Positions 22,900-35,970 are shown, numbered from the stretch's first letter. The stretch is DNA of 64,000 nt from Bettongia penicillata ogilbyi (GCA_023548195.1 JAJHZJ010000008.1:3372215-3436214); one strand, 5' to 3'. Program-made: numbers and translations. The notes: generated from the letters alone by a model not told the origin.

Positions 22900-23998
22900 A
22901 ATGTTTTTCATGATTTTCTTGTATCGCTTTCTTTTCTCTTTCCAATTTTTCTTCTCTCTCTCGATTTTCAAAATTCTTTTTGAGTTCTTCTGTGATGTGA
23001 GCCCAACTCATGTGCTTTGAAGCTCTGGATGCAGGAGCTTTGACTTTGTTGTCTTTTGGTCTTCTGAATGTGAGTTTTGACCTTCTATGTCACCACATAG
23101 TAAGTTTCTAGAGTCAGTTTTTTTCCCTTTGTTTGCTCATTTTCCCATCCTATTACTTGACTTTTTAACTCTCTGTTAAGGTAAGGCTCTGATTCCAGAC
23201 TGTCCCAAACTTTAGGGGTTTTGTACAGCTGTTTTCAGAGACACTTCCAGGGACCTATGAATTTCCAGCTTTTCCAAGACTGTATGATCTACAGAGAAGG
23301 GTTTACTCCTCTCCTGGTGTGTGAGCAACCACAAGCACTCTTCTGTCCTGGAACTGTGAAAAGGGTCTCCCCCTCCATGGCTACTCAAAGTTCTGGTGTG
23401 CTAGCACTCCTTCTTACCCAGGGCAGTGACCTGGATCCAAGTATGGGCAATTCAACAGACTCCTGCCTCAGTGCTAGCAAAAAGACCCTTGTATCTTCTT
23501 CTGACTAGTTGTTTGACCTTTTTACTGTCTGTGGGCTGAGAGCACTGAAAGTAGACGCTACTGCAGCTGATTCAGTTACTCCCGAAGCCTGCTCCTGTTT
23601 TGCTGGGATTGGGAATCTGCTGGGGCAGCCTGGGCTGGACTGCACTCCACTCTCATTCACGTCTGACAGACCTTTCCTGCTGACCTTCTAGCTGTCCTTG
23701 GCATCTGTGGGCTGAGAAGTCAGGAAACTGCCGCCGCTGCCAGTGATTCAGTTCCCTTGAAGCCTGCTCCAAGTTTGCAGTGACCTGGTCTTCACTCCTC
23801 TCTCACCCAAGTGCAACAGAACTTTCCTGCTGATCTTCCAGGTTGTCTTGGGCTGGAAATTTGCTTCACTCCATCCTTTTTGTGGGCTCTGTTGCTTTAG
23901 AGTTTGTTTATAGTCATTTATTAAATGCACTTGGAGGGGTCTGGGAGAGAGCTCAGTCAAACCCCTATTTTTACTCTGCCATCCTGGCTCTGCCTCTC
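22900..23998 (-). mobile_element. L1/HAL1 5' fragment (5' UTR and start of ORF1)
   Basis: The minus strand starts at about 23998 with an AGGCAGAGCCAGGATGGC-type L1 5' end. It passes through a GC-richer 5' UTR and reaches the beginning of ORF1 near 22960, similar to 11960-12000 in the intact HAL1-like element. The remainder is missing and ORF1 is not readable. Confidence 0.65.
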
Positions 23999-24727
23999 AA
24001 TAAAGTATTTTTTAATTAAAATACGTATGCTGTGTTTTTAGATGTAATACTATTTCACACCTAATAATTAGACTGCAGAATTATGTAAACATAGCTTTTA
24101 CACATATGGGGAAGCAAAAAACTTTATGCTCTATTTGCTTTACTGTGGTGGTCTGAAACCAAACTCAAAATATCTCTGAGGTATCCATGTATTATAATGC
24201 TGGGGTGGCTGATGGGAAGAAAAACATATAAATGGGACAGTGAGTAAAGAAATGCTGTGTCCTGCAAGTCTCAGATTCCACTTTTCTCCTTATTTGCTAA
24301 CACTGGAACCTTCTTTATCCCTTTCTGCAAAGGAAAATAATTCTTGAATGAGTTTTCTTTGTAAATGAATTATTTTGATTGACTTTACTTTTCAACTCTT
24401 TTGCCCTCACTAAAAGATAATTTCATTTTAATTATAACAAAACCTCCACCCTATTCAAAAAGAAGCTCCACTATTCTTCGATCATTTTCTTTGCATAAAG
24501 GATTCAATAACAGCTGGACATCTGGGTGCCAGGAAGCTTTCAAGGCTGCTGGAGCCAGGGATCTTCTGAAGAATTCAATGCAACCAACTTGTAGTAAGAA
24601 CCTACCACATGCAAGGCACCATGCCGGAAACTGCAGACACAAAGACAAAAATGACACTGTACCTTCCCTAAAGAAGCCTCCATTCTACTCAGGCAAAAAG
24701 CACCACTGGTTTCCCACAGTATCCCTA

Positions 24728-24836
24728 CTGCAGTAAGTCCCCTGGCCCACTTTCCCAGAACCAGACTGCTCCAGCCCCTCTTCCTGCAGTGAGTCCCCTG
24801 GCCCACTTTCCCAGAGCCAGACTGCTCCAGCCCCTC
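24728..24836. repeat. 56-bp tandem duplication
   Basis: Two head-to-tail units begin at 24728 and 24784 (CTGCAGTAAGTCCCCTGG and CTGCAGTGAGTCCCCTGG) and differ at only a few positions, so the duplication is recent. Confidence 0.85.
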
Positions 24837-25961
24837 TTCACGTTTCTAGGAGTCAGTGGGCATCTCTTCTTTAATAAGTTGGAGCCCACCAGCTGTGTTC
24901 CCCCTAGTGTTCCCATTCTATTTAACCACTTAATTTCAATTAACTTGTTTTTTATAAGGGATACTTACTTCAAAGATGTAGCAATGACAGAAGTACAAAT
25001 CCTTTGCCTCAACACCTGGGGACAAGAAGAGGGCACACACACCCTGATCCCTCTGTGTCTTTGGAGGAGAATGAGTCCAGTTCCTACAAAACATCTGAGC
25101 CACCAAGTTCACATCCATATGCTGTGTGACTCCTGGATGAGTCCCAGTCTCAGCTACAATTGGTTGACTCCTGAAGATTACTCCTTTCTTCTCTAGGCAC
25201 CACTGTTGGCCTGGCTTCTAGGCAGATGGATGCTGGGAAGCGTGGACACCTGCTGACCTCACCTGAAACACACAAGATCGGACACTTCAATCCCTTTGCC
25301 CAGAAAGAAAAAAAGAACAAATGCAGAGGCCACACACCAAGGCCACCCAACCTTGAGGAGAAAAGGCCTCACTCCTCCTCTTACAATACTGTCTCACCAA
25401 ACATCATCAGTGAACAAGTCACACCACTAGAACACAGCTAAGATTAGGAAATAAGATCACTTGGAGGCCAACTCAAGCCTATGTGAAGGCTTCCTCAGCT
25501 CTGATTACACAGACAACTGAAAAAGCCTCTCCTCCATGTGCTTAGCACACAGAATCTATGACAAACTCTGTCTCCAAGGCACTTGTTCCACTCTACACCA
25601 TCATAACTATACAAGAAGCAGGTGCTCTGCCTGCCTCCAACTTCCCTCATGAGAAGAATGCATTGGCTTAGCACCAAGAACAATCCCAAGCTTGCTGGAG
25701 CCACCTCCTGGGGTTACTGCTCATACCTCAGGGCTGCTGATAAGCTTTTTCCTTGTCTTAACTGCTAAATACAAATTACCATCTTTGAAATTCAGAATAC
25801 ACACACACTTCAAAAATAGGCTTCACAGAATAATCCTTTCATAAACATCAGGCTTATACATTTGAGTTCTGTATGATTCTCTAGGCAAAAGTTTTGGACT
25901 CACTGATTGTGAACCAATGCTCATCAGAGTATGACTTAAATATACATATATATTTAAAATT

Positions 25962-26036
25962 TGTGTGTGTGTGTGTGTGTATATATATGTGCGCATATAA
26001 ATAAATAAATAAATATATGCGTGTGTGTGTGTGTGT
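25962..26036. repeat. Compound microsatellite (GT)n-(AT)n-(AAAT)n-(GT)n
   Basis: Alternating dinucleotide and ATAA tetranucleotide runs. Confidence 0.9.
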
Positions 26037-27094
26037 CAAACACATACACCCTACTCCATTAACAAAAACTAGAAGCAACTATAAGCATTTATTAAGCATC
26101 TACCATGTTCCAGGAGCTGTGCTAGGCACAGTCTTCCAGCCTGTAGAGTTCACTGGCAGCAAATCAAAGCCCATCCCCAGGTCTCGCTGACTCCCATGCC
26201 AGTGTGCTTTTCACTACCCCACAGCTGGCTCCTTTAGTCAGGTGTCAGAGGGAAGTATCTAGACTCTCCCTGTCATCACTTCTTGCTAGGTGCAAACTAA
26301 AGTCTCCCATGGGCATGTGACAGTAACAGAAATATAAATCAGGGGCAGAAGTACAAACCATAAACTATTGTACATACACAACTCAGATGTGGAAGATAAT
26401 GTTATATAGTAAATCTACTAAGTCCAAGAATCACTAGTGATGTATCAGAGCCAAAACGGCATGATTCAGTGTTCCCTCAAAACACCAACAGAGGGCAATG
26501 TTAGAAAATAGACAAATTAAGTAAAATACAGCCAAGCAGTTATTTTCTACTTTAAGTAAAAAATCCATATATAGAAGTGTGAACGTTTAGAACAGATAAA
26601 TAAGTAAAACTACGAGGGGTATTATAAGAATATTCTTTGCTCTATAAAGCTTTAGGGACCTTTATTGTGCAAAGGGGCTTACATCCAACAATAGTAAAAT
26701 TAGATTAGAACGTTTTAGAAATACACATTTCATTATCCACCTCTATTGTCTATTTCAAAATAAGGCACACTGCTTTTCCTGCTTATGGGAGACTCACAAT
26801 GCAGAACCTGCTTTATGGAAATAAGAAATTTTGTAAATTTTCTTTTAAACCAAACACCCATGGCAGATATAGGTCAAATCAACTGTGATATCACCTTTAA
26901 TATACTAATAGGTACACCTAGGCTACTACATCAAAAAACCAGTCTTTTTAGAGTACGAATGAAATGCATATGCTTATGTACCCAGTCATAATTACCTCAT
27001 CAGCTAGGGCTTTAAAACAGACTATGTACCTGAACTAAAGCTACTGCTATAGCTAAAGAACATTTGATCTACAATAGGAGCCTGGCCCCTAAAG

Positions 27095-27310
27095 CAGGAG
27101 TTCTGGACCTGGGATCCAGAGACCCATCAAGTGGTTTGTGGTTAGATAAGGGGGTCTGCAAACTTGGATGAGAAAAAGATTACATTTTATTTTAATTAAT
27201 AGCTAGCTAAAATTTAGAATTTTCTTCAATTATTTAAAAACATTATTCTGAAGAAGAGTCTACAGGTTTTAAAAAAACTGCCAATGGGGTACATATTAAA
27301 AAAAAAAATC
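27095..27310. repeat. Possible hAT-type DNA transposon remnant
   Basis: Reads GCAGGAGTTCTGGACC at one side and CTGCCAATGGGGTAC at the other, with AAGATTACATTTTATTTTAA between. It resembles old non-autonomous hAT elements, but the ends are decayed. Confidence 0.35.
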
Positions 27311-27369
27311 TGCCATAGTATCATAATTTTGTGACTAATTGTGTATATTAACGTACAATTGAAAGCATT

Positions 27370-28425
27370 TTAATGAATCAATTGACAAGCATTTATTAAA
27401 CATCCTATATAATGTGCTCAGCTCTGGGGATACAAAAAATTCCTTCCCTCGAGGACCTTATACTCTAGCAGGAGAGACCGCATGCACAGTTAGAGATATA
27501 CAAATCAGACAGATCATCTTTGGAGGGGAAGGCACCAGCTAGGGAGAAGAGGAGAGGCGCACGCAGGGTTCTACTTAAGGTGAGTTTTGAAGAAAACCAA
27601 CTATTTCCAAAGGCAGAGGGGAGGAAGGAGTGAATTCCCAGTCTGGAGAACACCCAATGAACAGGCAAAGATGGGAGATGGAGTATTGTGCATGAAGAAT
27701 GACAAGAAGACCAGTTTGGCTGGACTACAGAGGGCATGGCAGGAAACAATGAAGCAGGTCAGAAAGGTGGGATGCGGTCAGGCTGTGAAGAGGACTTTAT
27801 ATCTGATCCTACAGGTAATAGGGAGCCACTAGAGTTAACTGAGAAGGAAGGTAAACACAGAGTGAGACCTTCTCTTTAGAGAAACCAGCTCACGGAGAAG
27901 ATGAGTTGGCCTGGAGAGAAGCTTGAGATGGGAGACCAGTTAGGTTCCTCCAACAGTCCAGGTGACAGGTAATGATGGAGGCTGTGTAAGTGGAAAGAAG
28001 GGGACCTATGTGAGATGTTCTGGAGGCAGAAATGGCAACAAGTAACAAGTGGTTACATACATACAAGATGACATCCAGGTTCCAAACCTGAGTGACTGGA
28101 AGGAGAACAGAGTCTTCAACAGAAATAGGAGAGTTCAGAAAGAGGGATGAGTTTGGGGAGAAAGTCAATGAGTTTTGTTTTAAGATATGTTGAGTCTGAG
28201 AAGCCTATTAAATGTACAGTTGGCAATATAAAGACTGGAGTTTGAGAGAGACTAGGGCTGTATGTATGTATGTGTGAATGTGTGAGTGTGTGTTTGTGTG
28301 TGTAAGAGACTCCATGGAAGCTGATACAGCAACCAGGTCAAAGAGTACATAAAAGAGGAGAGTCTGGGACACAGCTTTGGGTACTTTCACAGTTAGAGGA
28401 TGTGATATGGATGTTAAATCATCCA
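27370..28425 (+). repeat. Ancient dispersed mammalian repeat, longest copy
   Basis: Ordered motifs include AAGCATTTATTAAACATCC, CTCTAGCAGGAGAGACC, TGAAGAAGACCAGTTTGGCTG-type and GAGACCAGTTAGGTTCCTCC. It is non-coding throughout. Related pieces occur at 7.3-8.7, 22.4, 54.9 and 62.7 kb. The family name is uncertain. Confidence 0.5.
28257..28305. repeat. TG-rich microsatellite
   Basis: Imperfect TGTA and TG units within the dispersed repeat. Confidence 0.8.
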
Positions 28426-28439
28426 AAAAGCTGAGAAGA

Positions 28440-30510
28440 ACCAGATAGACAGTGAAGTGTCACGAAAATTCAGAGGAAAGATTATCCAGGAGAGACGGCT
28501 CAACTGAAAAAAAATACTATAGAGAAGTCAAGAGGCATGAAATTGGACAGTGGGAGAAGCACGGTCATTTTAATACTATTCCACCATTCCCCCAAGAAAC
28601 ATCTTGCCACAGATGTCAATCAGAAACTGACTCAATTTATAATATTCAGTTAAAAATTTCAGGAATGATCTATTCCCTAAAAGGAGGTGACTGTTCACTG
28701 ACATGCATATGTATATGTACATACACACAGGCACACATACAAAGAGAGGGGGACAGGGATAGGAGAGTAAGAGAGAGCACAAACTACTGGTCATTTTGCA
28801 AATGTCACAACTTCTCCTGAGCCTCCATATGGTTATCTATAAAATGAGGGATTAGTCTAGGCACCTTCCATCACCAGAAAATTCAGATTTGATGGTAGTC
28901 CCCATAGATGAATTCACAACATCAACTTTGACAACCTTCAAAATTCATTTCCCTGCTAAACCCTAAATTCATTCGGTATTCCTTCTCAACCTCATATTTA
29001 GTCTATACACACTGCTGCTACTACTGCTTTCAAATGCTACTACACAGAATAAAACCCTACTCCTCCCACTTCTTTCCATCAGATACAGGGTCATTAAAGG
29101 GCTGGGGTAGGGAGGGTTTGATGGAGGAAAGGTCAAAATTGGGTGGTATCTCACTGCTTTCTGAGAAAATACCTTGGTCAAAGGACCTGACTCCCCCTAA
29201 ACTCACTTGTGTGGCTACAGTTCATTTTGTTTTCTAAGAAAGGTTTAACAAGCCACAAAGATGGATGAAATGTCAGGAAAAGAGATTTGTACAAGAGAAA
29301 ACAGGAATAAAATGTGCCCAAGGGGTTGATATCTATTTGTTTTAATTTTAAATCTACCCTACTGAGCAAAATACTGTAACAGATGAGAGATACAATTTTA
29401 TTTTAAAGTTTCAAAAATCTTTGATTTCATCCTTGTGGATACTTCAAGGAAATTCTCTCTACATTGAAAAATGCTCGCTATACAAATTTTTATTCTGATG
29501 GAAGTCTCACTATGGTGCAAAGCTGGCACAGTGTACATTAAGACATGTCAGCAAAGCACAGCCTGCGGAAACACCTACTGACCATGAGTCTAGCAATGGA
29601 CTCTGTAAGGTGGCCACAGAAACTCACAAAATCTTTGACTAAGGGTGAACAACTTACATCTAAAAATAATTTTTAAAAAATTTAAATTTGGACTTGTTTT
29701 CAAGTTTTACCTTGAGTCGAGTCGAAAGTATGTTATGCCTACTTCTATAAAACTGATGAATTTTAAGCTAACTTAAACACATATTTTCTTTATACAGCAT
29801 GAACCTTTCTTCTCTATACCTAGTGTTTCCCCTCCATTCCCCTCAACAAAATAATTGCAAAATTTAAACTCCTTCACTATTGTGACCCAGTTCCCCCCTT
29901 GATGTTATATAAACAGTTCATGTTACCATAGTAACCACTCAGGAAAAAATTACTTTCTGGGCAGTGATATACAAAGTGTACCATTTAAAATGTGTTTATT
30001 TTTCCTCTCTGGAACTGGGACACAACATTTTATTTTATGGAATTTCCTCTCGCAGATGGTCCCTTGAGAAAAGACTTAACTACATTCAAATGTTTTATGA
30101 TCTGCTTTTGACTCACTGTAGTGTTGGTCCTTCATACACAAAGTTTAAGGTTTCTTACATTACCATTTCTTCAAGGAGTATAATCTTATAATTATACCTA
30201 ACACCACATATACATTTTGTATGCTGATTTGGTCTAATTTGCTGAACTGCCCTTTGAAACTCTTAGAAATAATATTTCATTAAAGTAAAAAAAATTGACC
30301 CATACTGAAAAGGGCACACTGGCAAATTTTTTAAAGTGTAGTTTCCCTGCTATTTCCTCTGCAAAACTGCATTACCTTTTTTTTGGGGGGGGGTGGGGAG
30401 GTTGTTTTACATTTTAAATTATACTTTTAAGATTGTATACACCCCTAGTTCACAGGCTTATATCTCTTAGGGTTTATTTATTTAGGGTGGTCTGAAATAT
30501 TGATTACTTT
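28440..30510. other. Intergenic, nothing recognised
   Basis: No gene or named repeat seen. The part 29.4-30.3 kb has low visible repeat content and could be worth a conservation check. Confidence 0.4.
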
Positions 30511-30512
30511 TT

Positions 30513-31076
30513 GTGGGGAAACTGAGGAAGATTCTCCCTAGCCCCTTGCATGACCACCACATGACTTACCCTAGGAATGTAAAGTTGATATGTTTAACTG
30601 GGAGTGCCAGGAGAAGCAGCAGAATTAACGACGCATGTAGCCAGGGCGAAGAGACCCTTATCTAAGAGTCATAAAACTCCTTAGGGGAGGAGGTGTCTGT
30701 GTGTTCAAGGACCTGGCCAGTCTTTGGCACGTACATCAAAGTCAACAGCTAGAACTTTTGGCCAGAATTCCTTCTTTGTTCTAATGGTCCTCTTTTCCCT
30801 TAAGTTACATCCATAAAGAGACTGAGTGAGGGATGATCTTTAGAGGTCTTTTGCTGCAGTAGTGGGGATGCCTGCTTCTGCTCTCCCAGCCGGGACTTTT
30901 GCCGACTGCTCCCCACTTGCCAAAGTGTTGGAGCTCAGACTTGGCTGGTGAAGTATACTTTTCCCTTTTCTATTCTGTCTTAACTATTACCTACAGTTTG
31001 TATGTATACACGTGCTAATTTGCACTACCTGTAGTACTAAAATGTAATTGCCTATTATCGGAACCTCTGGATTACA
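30513..31076 (+). repeat. Possible solo LTR
   Basis: The segment begins TGTGGGGAAACTGAGG and ends GGATTACA. It includes CTCTCCCAGCCGGGACTTTTG and CTATTCTGTCTTAAC, a style typical of MaLR/ERVL LTRs. No target duplication or clear polyadenylation signal was found, so the boundaries are guesses. Confidence 0.3.
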
Positions 31077-31499
31077 CCTCTTAATTTCAGAATTTCTTCA
31101 AACTCCTTTTATGAGGTGATGAGGCTAACCAATGATTCTCATCCTTCATTTGAATCCTTCATATTAATCTCTCATTTATCATTTTCCTCATGAAAGGATT
31201 ATTACCTAATGATAAGGAGTAGGATTCTGGTATTTCTAAGGGCTTTGATAAAAGATTTTAAATATTTCAGTTGGCATGAATCATGATCATGTTAGCTTTT
31301 ATTCTGACATCCTGTGACAAGATCCTGGGCAAAGTGGCTTGGAAAATCCTGCAGAGCTATTCATAATTTACTTCTCCAAATAGAATTTAGAGCTATTGCT
31401 TCCACCTTTCATAGCAAAATTAATGGAAAGTTCTAGTTCACCCTACCACTTGTCACTGTACATAAACTTGGAAGGATGGCTAAGGCTCACCAGATCAGT

Positions 31500-31712
31500 T
31501 ATTTTTTTTCCCCTCCTGTCTGACTCTTTGTGACCCCATTCAGGGTTTTCTTGGCAAAGATACTAGGAAATGCCATTTCCTCCTCCAGCTCATTTTACAG
31601 ATCAGGAACCGAGGCAAACCGGGTTGACTTAGGGGTCACACAGCAGTGTCTGAGGCCACATTTGAACTCAGGAAGATAAGTGTATCTATCCACTGTACCA
31701 CCTACCTAAGGA
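31500..31712 (-). mobile_element. Mar1-type CORE-SINE
   Basis: Inverted copy: tail TGACTCTTTGTGACCCCATT, CORE TTTTACAGATCAGGAACCGAGG, then head ACATTTGAACTCAGG and CCACTGTACCACCTACC. Confidence 0.8.
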
Positions 31713-31719
31713 GTCACCC

Positions 31720-32640
31720 CTAAAAACCTTGGAAGTCATGAATAAACTGATTCCTAAGAATTTGACTGAGGAGGTACAAGATTCCTACCTATTTTTGCTG
31801 TTTTAACCAGTATTTACTAGTGACATATATGTCTATTACTGCGATCTTACCTCTAAGGATCACATAATACTTTCTTCAAATTTGTAAAAGGTACCTCCTG
31901 GAGAAGATCGGCTTACTGAAGGGTTAGTTACTCATACAGCTTTGATTTCTAAGACAAAAGAGGAAAAGACAAAGGAGAACACAATGGAGATATTTTCTAC
32001 CAGAAACACAAAATTTTATCCAAGAAGGGACCTCAGTGTTCATCTAGTTCAACCCACAACTGACAAGAATCACTACTACAACATACCAAACAAGTGGTCA
32101 TCCAGTTAGCTGCCTCTCTCTTTTTTCACTCTCTCCATCATCTTAAATGCATCGAACATAGCGGGATTTAGGGAACACTGGGAGTTAAAAAAAGGGTATA
32201 GGAACTATTCTCAAAGGGCCCAGAATTTCTAGTTAAGCCACTATTTAGTGTAAAAGGACAAAAGGATGAGTCTGTCAGGCATAGTAAGGATTCTCTTTGT
32301 TCCTTCTTTTCCCTACAGGCTGTTGCTCGTTTGTTTTTGTTTTTTTTTTTCTCCTTTTGCAGGGTGGGAGGTGGGGGGTGGGGAGATTTTAACATACCTT
32401 TGCAAACCACTAAATGCAAAGGATTGATTACTGAAAAATCCATAGATACTTAGTTTACTCCTGAATTAGGATGTTTAAAAGGTTATTTAGAGTAAAAGAA
32501 ATAAGAAACTATTTAAAGTATTTGTTTCTTTTCAGTTCTATTTTTTTTTTATGTTTAGCCCAGACCTGGTTTCACTATTCCATACTGCCTCTCAGGGATA
32601 AATAAACAAAAGGAAAATATTATGAAGAACATCAAAGCTA
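31720..32640. other. Intergenic, nothing recognised
   Basis: No gene seen. A weak MIR-like fragment lies near 32.02-32.12 kb (GGGACCTCAGTGTTCATCTAG). Confidence 0.4.
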
Positions 32641-32724
32641 TATTATTCTAACCCCATTAAAATTCAACGAATATTTATTGAAAACCTATTGTGTGCAAGG
32701 ATTAGTATTGAAATAACATTTAAC

Positions 32725-33150
32725 CTTTTTTTGGCTTCAAAAATTATTTTTGCATGCATTTACAGTACACTGCCCCCCCAGAACCCCCAAATACCAAAAA
32801 AATTAAAACTCATTATAAACACGCATAGTACTGCAAAACAAATTTACATTGGCTATGCCCAAAAAATTTATGTCCATTTAACATTCTCTCTCCCAATTTT
32901 GTTACCAGTATCTGTAAGAATGCCCACATGTTCTGTACAGGAGCAACACACGTGCCCATTTCCCTTTTCCCCTTCTGTTTCTTAAGACTTAGCCAGTGCC
33001 CATATCTATGTGTAGCCTTTTATTGGACTAAATTCACTGGGAACTGCAGGCTTCACATACAGAGTACCCCACAGACTGTGACTAAGGGTGTCAGAAACAT
33101 GTCAATCCCAAACAGGTGGCGGTCAGTAAATCACCAAAGCAGGTAGATTC
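32725..33150 (-). mobile_element. L1 3'-end fragment
   Basis: Shares AACACGCATAGTACTGCAAAA with 42.02 kb (AACACGCATAGTATAGCAAAA) and the following AATTTACATTGGC. It is non-coding. Confidence 0.5.
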
Positions 33151-33527
33151 CTGCAGTGGTGGACAGAGCATTGAGATTTAGTCCCCTCTCTACACCTCAC
33201 CACCTCTTGACTTTCAGCAACTTGTTTAGCCATCGGCAACTTCCCACTTTTCAAAGAATACCCCCTTCTTTCCAGAAACTGGCACCTCCTAGTTTAGACC
33301 TGCATCGCCTCCTGCTAAGACTAAAATAAAAATAGCACAGTGCAGAGCGCTTCTAATTGGTATCCTTGTCTCACATCTCTTCCCCCTTCCAATCTATCCT
33401 CCCCTCAGACACCAAAATGATACTCTTCCAGGGTGGATGTGACCATGGCACATGCCCTTCCCCAGGCAGGTGACTCCACGGCATCCCGATTACCACTCTC
33501 AGATTTTAAGAGCCTTGTCAATCCTTT

Positions 33528-33655
33528 CTTCATCTTGCTGAAGAAATCAAGAGACAACAGCGAGGTGGTCTGTCTAGGGTCACAGAGTTAGTTAGTGGCA
33601 AAGACAAAGCTAGAACCCTGGTGGCCTGCACTCATCTTTTCACTACACAACACTA
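33528..33655 (-). mobile_element. MIR SINE fragment
   Basis: Reads TCTAGGGTCACAGAGTTAGTTAG, the antisense of the CORE. Confidence 0.6.
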
Positions 33656-33679
33656 CTAATCTATCTGAGCCACTCAGAT

Positions 33680-34010
33680 GTTTTCCAAACCTGCCAAAAT
33701 GAGATTTCTAAAACCTAGGTCTTATCATGTTATTCTCCTAACCAAAACTCTCCAAGGGCTTTCTCTTGCCTGGAGGATCAAATTCAGGATCCCCTTTAGG
33801 TCACACACTAGCACTCATCAGAGGTGGGATATGAAGCCAGGTATTCCCTCCAGTCAGTGCACTTTCCATTGTACCACAATATAAATTCAAGAGGAACTTG
33901 CCATGGAAAGCCCTTTCTATTCTGGCTCCAGCCTGCCTTTCCAGACTTTTTACATTATACATTAACCCCTCTAACACACGTCATTCAGCTGGCTGCCTCC
34001 TTGCTGGGTC
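33680..34010 (-). mobile_element. L2 LINE remnant
   Basis: The antisense L2 pattern CTCTCCAAGGGCTTTCTC, GGATCAAATTCAGGATC and CTGGCTCCAGCCTG is visible. Confidence 0.55.
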
Positions 34011-34734
34011 TTGGGTCAAGCTGTTATTTGAGTTTATTAACATGGTATGAGTTTGTTATTGTTATTTTTAAAAAACATTTATGGTAAATATGAATACCCA
34101 TAACCCACATAAACAAGAGCCTCATAGCTTGGGGTCCTCAATAATTTTTTAGAGTGTAAAGAAGTCCAGAGACCAAATAGTTCGAGAAGTGCTACTCCAG
34201 ACATTCTACCCCAAGGTTCACCTAGATACAATCTACTTCTGAGCCTGAAGAGCTGCGGCACCAGACTCCTGAAAGACCATCAACTACAGATACCTTGTGT
34301 GGTACCAAGTTAAGTTTCCTCAGCAGTCCATGGAGAAAGAAAATCTGCACTTCCAAGGGCATTGTGAGGTCAGCACTTTGTCAAGCCCCAAGCATCACAA
34401 AGAACTGTGGCTATTTAACAATGGGCATGCCCAGTGCCCAGCAGTGCTTTAAAGTAACAGGTGTTCCATAAATACTGAGTCATCAACTCCATAAGGAAAC
34501 ATACCTAAAAGCAATGAGGCACAGAAGAGACAAATCAAAATGTACACACAGGTGCTAACACTCAAACTCGCTAGCAATTACAGCTCCTCTGCTGGCTGCT
34601 GGGAGGGCCTGGCTGGTTTATTTTACCGCACGACAATTCTTTAACACAGCACTCAGAAATGCAAAGTCTGTACTGAACAAAGCATTTCACCTCCTCAGGG
34701 CACCATATTAAAATGTTTTAGCTGGAAGGCCACA

Positions 34735-34835
34735 ACCATGAGACTGGGAGCTCCTTCAAGTCCTCTGGCATCCCTCATGATCAGCACAATGCCTACTGGG
34801 CAGCAGTCACTTAATAAGTGTTTATTGATGGACTC
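34735..34835 (-). mobile_element. L2 LINE 3' end
   Basis: Reads GGGAGCTCCTTCAAG, then CACTTAATAAGTGTTTATTGA, the antisense of the L2 3' terminus. Confidence 0.6.
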
Positions 34836-34989
34836 ACACCCTCATTTTACATAGAACCTCAGTTATTAAGTAACTAGCTCAATTCAGTTAAACCAACATT
34901 TATTAAGCATCTACCTGCAAGGCACTGTGCCAAACTTAAGAGCAGAAAAAGATCATTTTGCATGCTTACTTAAAAATGTGAAAATTCCT

Positions 34990-35180
34990 CAGCTTGGCAC
35001 TCACAGAGCTGCCCAACCTGGCTCTACATGCCTTTGAGACCTCACACTGCTTTCTTCCATAGACTTTACATCTGGTCCAAAGACCCTATTTTCTGGCCTC
35101 TGAATTGAACATTTCACCTCCTGCTTCAGTCTCCAAAGCACTCTTTGCCTCTCCAGGAATCCTTACCTTCCTTCAAGGTT
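34990..35180 (-). mobile_element. L2 LINE remnant
   Basis: Reads CAGGAATCCTTACCTTCC and CAAGGTTCAGCTCTCAAGTC, typical antisense L2. Confidence 0.55.
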
Positions 35181-35204
35181 CAGCTCTCAAGTCACTTTCT
35201 ACAA

Positions 35205-35380
35205 TGGGTTCTTCAGTGTTTCTGGGTCACTGTCCCCTTGGGCAGTCTAAGAGAGCCCAAGGACCCTCCAAAAAATGTTTTTAAATGCACAAAAGATATA
35301 GAATTACAAAGAAACCAATTATATTGAAATGCAATTATCAATTTTTTTTTTAAAAACCTCTGGTTTGTAAGGAAAACCAT
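35205..35380. repeat. Non-autonomous hAT-like element, copy 1
   Basis: Reads GGGTCACTGTCCCCTTGGGCAG, then AATTACAAAGAAACCAATTA and ATCAATTTTTTTTTTAAAAA. It shares this order with 48.9 and 59.4 kb. Confidence 0.45.
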
Positions 35381-35439
35381 TTTGATTCCTTTCTTCTAAC
35401 ATAATACTGTATTCACTTAAGCCTCTACATATATTCTAG

Positions 35440-35650
35440 ATAGCTTTTAAGTTTACAAAATGCTATACAAATTACTTCACCTGACCTTCACAACAACTCT
35501 GTCAGGCAGATACTACTATTATTTCCATTTTATAGATAAGGAAACGTAAGTGAATTTGCTGTGTGTCTGGCATTAAAACGTTTGGGACAGGATTCAACCT
35601 AAGTCTTCTAAAAACCAAGTTTGGTGCTCAGTCTACTACAACCAGCTTTC
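35440..35650 (-). mobile_element. MIR SINE
   Basis: Reads CTTCACAACAACTCTGTCAGG and CCATTTTATAGATAAGGAAAC, the antisense MIR CORE. Confidence 0.7.
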
Positions 35651-35734
35651 TCCTACAGAGTAAATTCCCCAAATGAAGCAACTATCTGGTGGCTATTCTG
35701 CCCCCAAAGTGTCTTCCCAGTAAATGTTCACTGA

Positions 35735-35970
35735 GGAAGGGGGAGGCAGTGGACAGCCCCGGGATCGGAGTTCAAGTCCGACCTCAGGGGATCCCTTGTG
35801 GGATCCTGGACCAGTCTTTCAAGCCCTCTCAGCTTCCGTTTCCTCAACTGGTTAAGAAAAAGGAGGCTGGGGGGAGATAAAAATAGCACCTAGAGCTGCA
35901 GTGAAGATGGAAGGAGTTAACACTGTGAGGCGCTTTATAAACCTTCAAAACCCAGGCGGGTTGTTATTAT
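35735..35970 (+). mobile_element. MIR/CORE-SINE
   Basis: Head GGAGTTCAAGTCCGACCTCAG and tail GTGAGGCGCTTTATAAACC are present. It lies just upstream of the CpG island. Confidence 0.65.

Larger units (their letters stand above)
24000..27090. other. Intergenic, largely unrecognised
   Basis: Apart from the tandem duplication, the 25.96-kb microsatellite and a short dispersed-repeat piece at 26.08-26.13 kb, no gene or named element was seen. Confidence 0.45.

Noticed and set aside
25962..26036. Repeat array that might be read as a CRISPR-like or satellite structure
   Set aside because: It is a simple compound microsatellite without spacers.
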